This document shows, piece after piece, positions 51,437 to 52,440 of a stretch of 52,440 nt of DNA. Under the pieces are notes generated by a model that was not told the origin of the DNA, ran no database searches, and was given only the letters and a program-made list of their open reading frames with translations. Source of the stretch: an uncultured Anaerococcus sp. (GTDB lineage Bacteria; Bacillota; Clostridia; Tissierellales; Peptoniphilaceae). The translations under genes were made by a program, and so were the position numbers. The stretch covers positions 1 through 52,440 of the forward strand of contig NZ_CALTTY010000010.1 in the NCBI RefSeq assembly GCF_943912385.1. Direction: 5' to 3'. Every line of letters starts with the position of its first letter. The first letter of the stretch is position 1.

Positions 51437-51946
51437 ATGAAAACTGTAAAAGGCTGGAGGAAGATATATAGAAAGCCGATATCTGAAGATTATATCTTTT
51501 CTATGCGTGCCAATCGCCAAGGCGGGGAATGGTACGACTACTGCTTTGCAGAGGATACTATCGAACTTTCAGAAGATGAAAAAGAGCTTATAAGAGCAGA
51601 AAGGCGAGAAGAAAGATAGCTCCGAGAAGCTCGTAAAGGGCGAGAAGAGTATCAGCGCAAAAGGGCAGAGGGCTACTGGAAAACAGCTTGGCAATGGCTT
51701 TCTGAGGATCAAAGAAAAGTCGAAGATGACTCTTATCCTGAGGAAATATATAACTGGCTCTATGATGAAGCTGCAAACAGCTTTGAGCAAGCAAAAAAGC
51801 CTTTCTATTACTACAGTGAGTATGACACGGTAGAGGTAAGCGAAGAAGAGTATGAAGAGCTTAAAAACCAATATATATCAAGGTTTGGCGGCTGGGAAAA
51901 GATAGACCTAGAGCACACAGAATACAATGGAAAAAAATGGTATTAA
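51437..51946 (+). pseudogene. element-type hypothetical protein broken by an in-frame TAG
   Basis: ATG at 51437 gives 60 codons (GWRKIYRKPISEDYIFSMRA, EWYDYCFAEDTIELSEDEKE) to TAG at 51617-51619. The same frame continues without interruption for 108 codons to TAA at 51944-51946 (EGYWKTAWQWLSEDQRKVED, PFYYYSEYDTVEVSEEEYEE, GGWEKIDLEHTEYNGKKWY). Composition is identical on both sides, so this was one protein of about 168 residues of the kind carried by ICEs. A single nonsense change explains it. Function unknown. Confidence 0.65.
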
Positions 51947-52052
51947 TTAGACGGGGGATTCTGTCTTTTTTGTTAAAGAGTAAAAATCCCGCTTGGAAAG
52001 GTAAAAAAACAGAAGTCAAATATTCATATATTAAAATTATTCACATATACAT

Positions 52053-52108
52053 TTGACATTAGAAAGACATATGCTATAATGTTCATATAAACATATACTC
52101 ATATAAAC
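52053..52108 (+). promoter_or_regulatory. promoter and possible operator of the metal-sensor gene
   Basis: TTGACA (52053-52058), a 16-bp spacer and an extended -10 TGCTATAAT (52072-52080). Two copies of TCATATAAAC follow at about 52083 and 52099, between the promoter and SD. Repeated AT-rich CATAT elements around the start site are common in ArsR/SmtB operators. Confidence 0.6.
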
Positions 52109-52118
52109 GGAGGTGATA

Positions 52119-52412
52119 ATGATAAATATCAAAGATGAGGAAATTTTATTTGATTTAGCTGATCTTTTTAAGGTTTTTGGCGATTCGACTAGGCTTAGGA
52201 TTATGAATGTGCTTTTTAGTGGGCCTACTTCTGTAGGCGAAATTGCAGAAATCTTGGATATGAGCCAGTCGGCTATAAGCCACCAGCTAAAGAGCTTGAA
52301 GGGTAATAATTTGGTCAGTTCCAAGAGAAGTGGCAGGTCAATGTACTACGAACTTGCCGATGACCACGTCAAGACGATTTTTAAGACAGGATTAGAACAT
52401 ATTAAAGAATAG
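52119..52412 (+). CDS. ArsR/SmtB-family metal-sensing repressor (CzrA-like)
   Basis: 97 residues from the ATG at 52119, placed by the GGAGGTG SD; a GTG two codons earlier is in frame. The winged helix includes SVGEIAEILDMSQSAISHQL. The C-terminal helix carries D81-x-H83-x10-H94-x2-E97, the alpha-5 metal site of Zn/Co sensors such as CzrA and SmtB. The alpha-3 Cys motif of ArsR/CadC sensors is absent. It should repress its own operon until Zn or Co binds. The next gene starts 9 bp downstream. Confidence 0.88.
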   Translation: MINIKDEEILFDLADLFKVFGDSTRLRIMNVLFSGPTSVGEIAEILDMSQSAISHQLKSLKGNNLVSSKRSGRSMYYELADDHVKTIFKTGLEHIKE

Positions 52413-52421
52413 GAGAATATA

Positions 52422-52440
52422 ATGAAAGTAAAATACAAAG
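52422..52440 (+). CDS. start of a gene cut by the window edge, likely the metal-sensor target
   Basis: AGGAG and an ATG at 52422 open MKVKYK before the window ends. It is cotranscribed with the metal sensor. A metal efflux pump or P-type ATPase is expected from context, but nothing in six codons shows it. Confidence 0.45.

Larger units (their letters stand above)
47401..51946. mobile_element. decayed integrative/mobilizable element (extent approximate)
   Basis: The region contains a tyrosine recombinase facing its left edge, AT-rich repeat-containing DNA, two mobilization-type small genes, a Cro/C1 regulator, a thioredoxin-like pseudogene, a CopZ-like gene, a PcfB-like fragment and a nonsense-broken ORF. 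The left boundary is set by the end of potD homology. The right boundary is not visible and may lie past the window. No relaxase, T4SS ATPase or replication gene is intact. No duplicated att core could be assigned by eye. Confidence 0.55.

Noticed and set aside
51617..51619. Pyrrolysine or other recoding at the in-frame TAG
   Set aside because: No recoding context or pyl genes are visible, the gene is in decaying mobile DNA, and a nonsense mutation is simpler.
1..52440. CRISPR arrays, rRNA or tRNA genes, and intact insertion sequences
   Set aside because: I saw no regularly spaced repeats, no rRNA or tRNA-like segments and no transposase with terminal inverted repeats. A covariance search for tRNAs and small RNAs was not possible here.

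Overview
The window is AT-rich, densely packed low-GC Gram-positive DNA. A strictly anaerobic Firmicute is likely, probably of the Peptoniphilaceae/Anaerococcus type. The evidence is a monomeric [FeFe]-hydrogenase, ferritin, QueH, a class B sortase, an ECF transporter core next to truA, MurJ, RecQ and Firmicute-style SD sequences and terminators. The genus is inferred from gene content; no rRNA gene is present to test it. Almost every gene from 1 to about 47.3 kb is on the minus strand. The plus-strand exceptions are asnA, azlCD with the PEPCK-like gene, the glutaredoxin/HAD pair, and a gntR regulator.

Layout. 1-1.5 kb: a candidate RiPP locus, with a 66-aa Cys/Gly-tailed precursor and a radical SAM/SPASM maturase that carries a frameshift and runs off the left edge. 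1.9-5.4 kb: murJ, a group B-like [FeFe]-hydrogenase and a small Cys protein. 5.5-11.6 kb: a complete phosphate operon (pstS-pstC-pstA-pstB-phoU-response regulator-kinase) behind 11-bp-spaced Pho-box repeats; its PstS reads as circularly permuted. 11.8-19 kb: a patatin remnant, an NCS2 purine permease with an attenuator leader, asnA, recQ, a DUF4097-type protein and truA. 19-26.3 kb: ecfA1-ecfA2-ecfT, an L,D-transpeptidase, a THUMP methyltransferase, an alpha/beta hydrolase and a COG2509 flavoprotein. 26.5-32.3 kb: azlCD, a HPr-kinase/PEPCK-like P-loop protein, a DNA glycosylase, sortase B, glutaredoxin and a HAD phosphatase.

32.5-40.2 kb: a self-contained catabolic cluster transcribed as ygeX-ygeW-ygeY-NCS1 permease-hydantoinase. 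A perfect consensus promoter drives it, overlapped by a palindrome, and a divergent GntR/FCD regulator is the likely repressor. 40.3-46.1 kb: housekeeping genes (ferritin, queH, rplM-rpsI with a structured leader, trkA-trkH).

46.6 kb to the right end is accessory and decaying. potD lacks its 5' half where a mobile element begins. The element has a tyrosine recombinase split by a frameshift at an A7 run, mobilization-type and PcfB-like remnants, a Cro/C1 regulator, a frameshifted thioredoxin-like gene with an intact CopZ-like Fe-S/Zn protein, an ORF broken by an in-frame TAG, and finally a CzrA/SmtB-type metal sensor whose partner gene is cut by the window edge. The two most unusual items are the permuted PstS and the RiPP locus.
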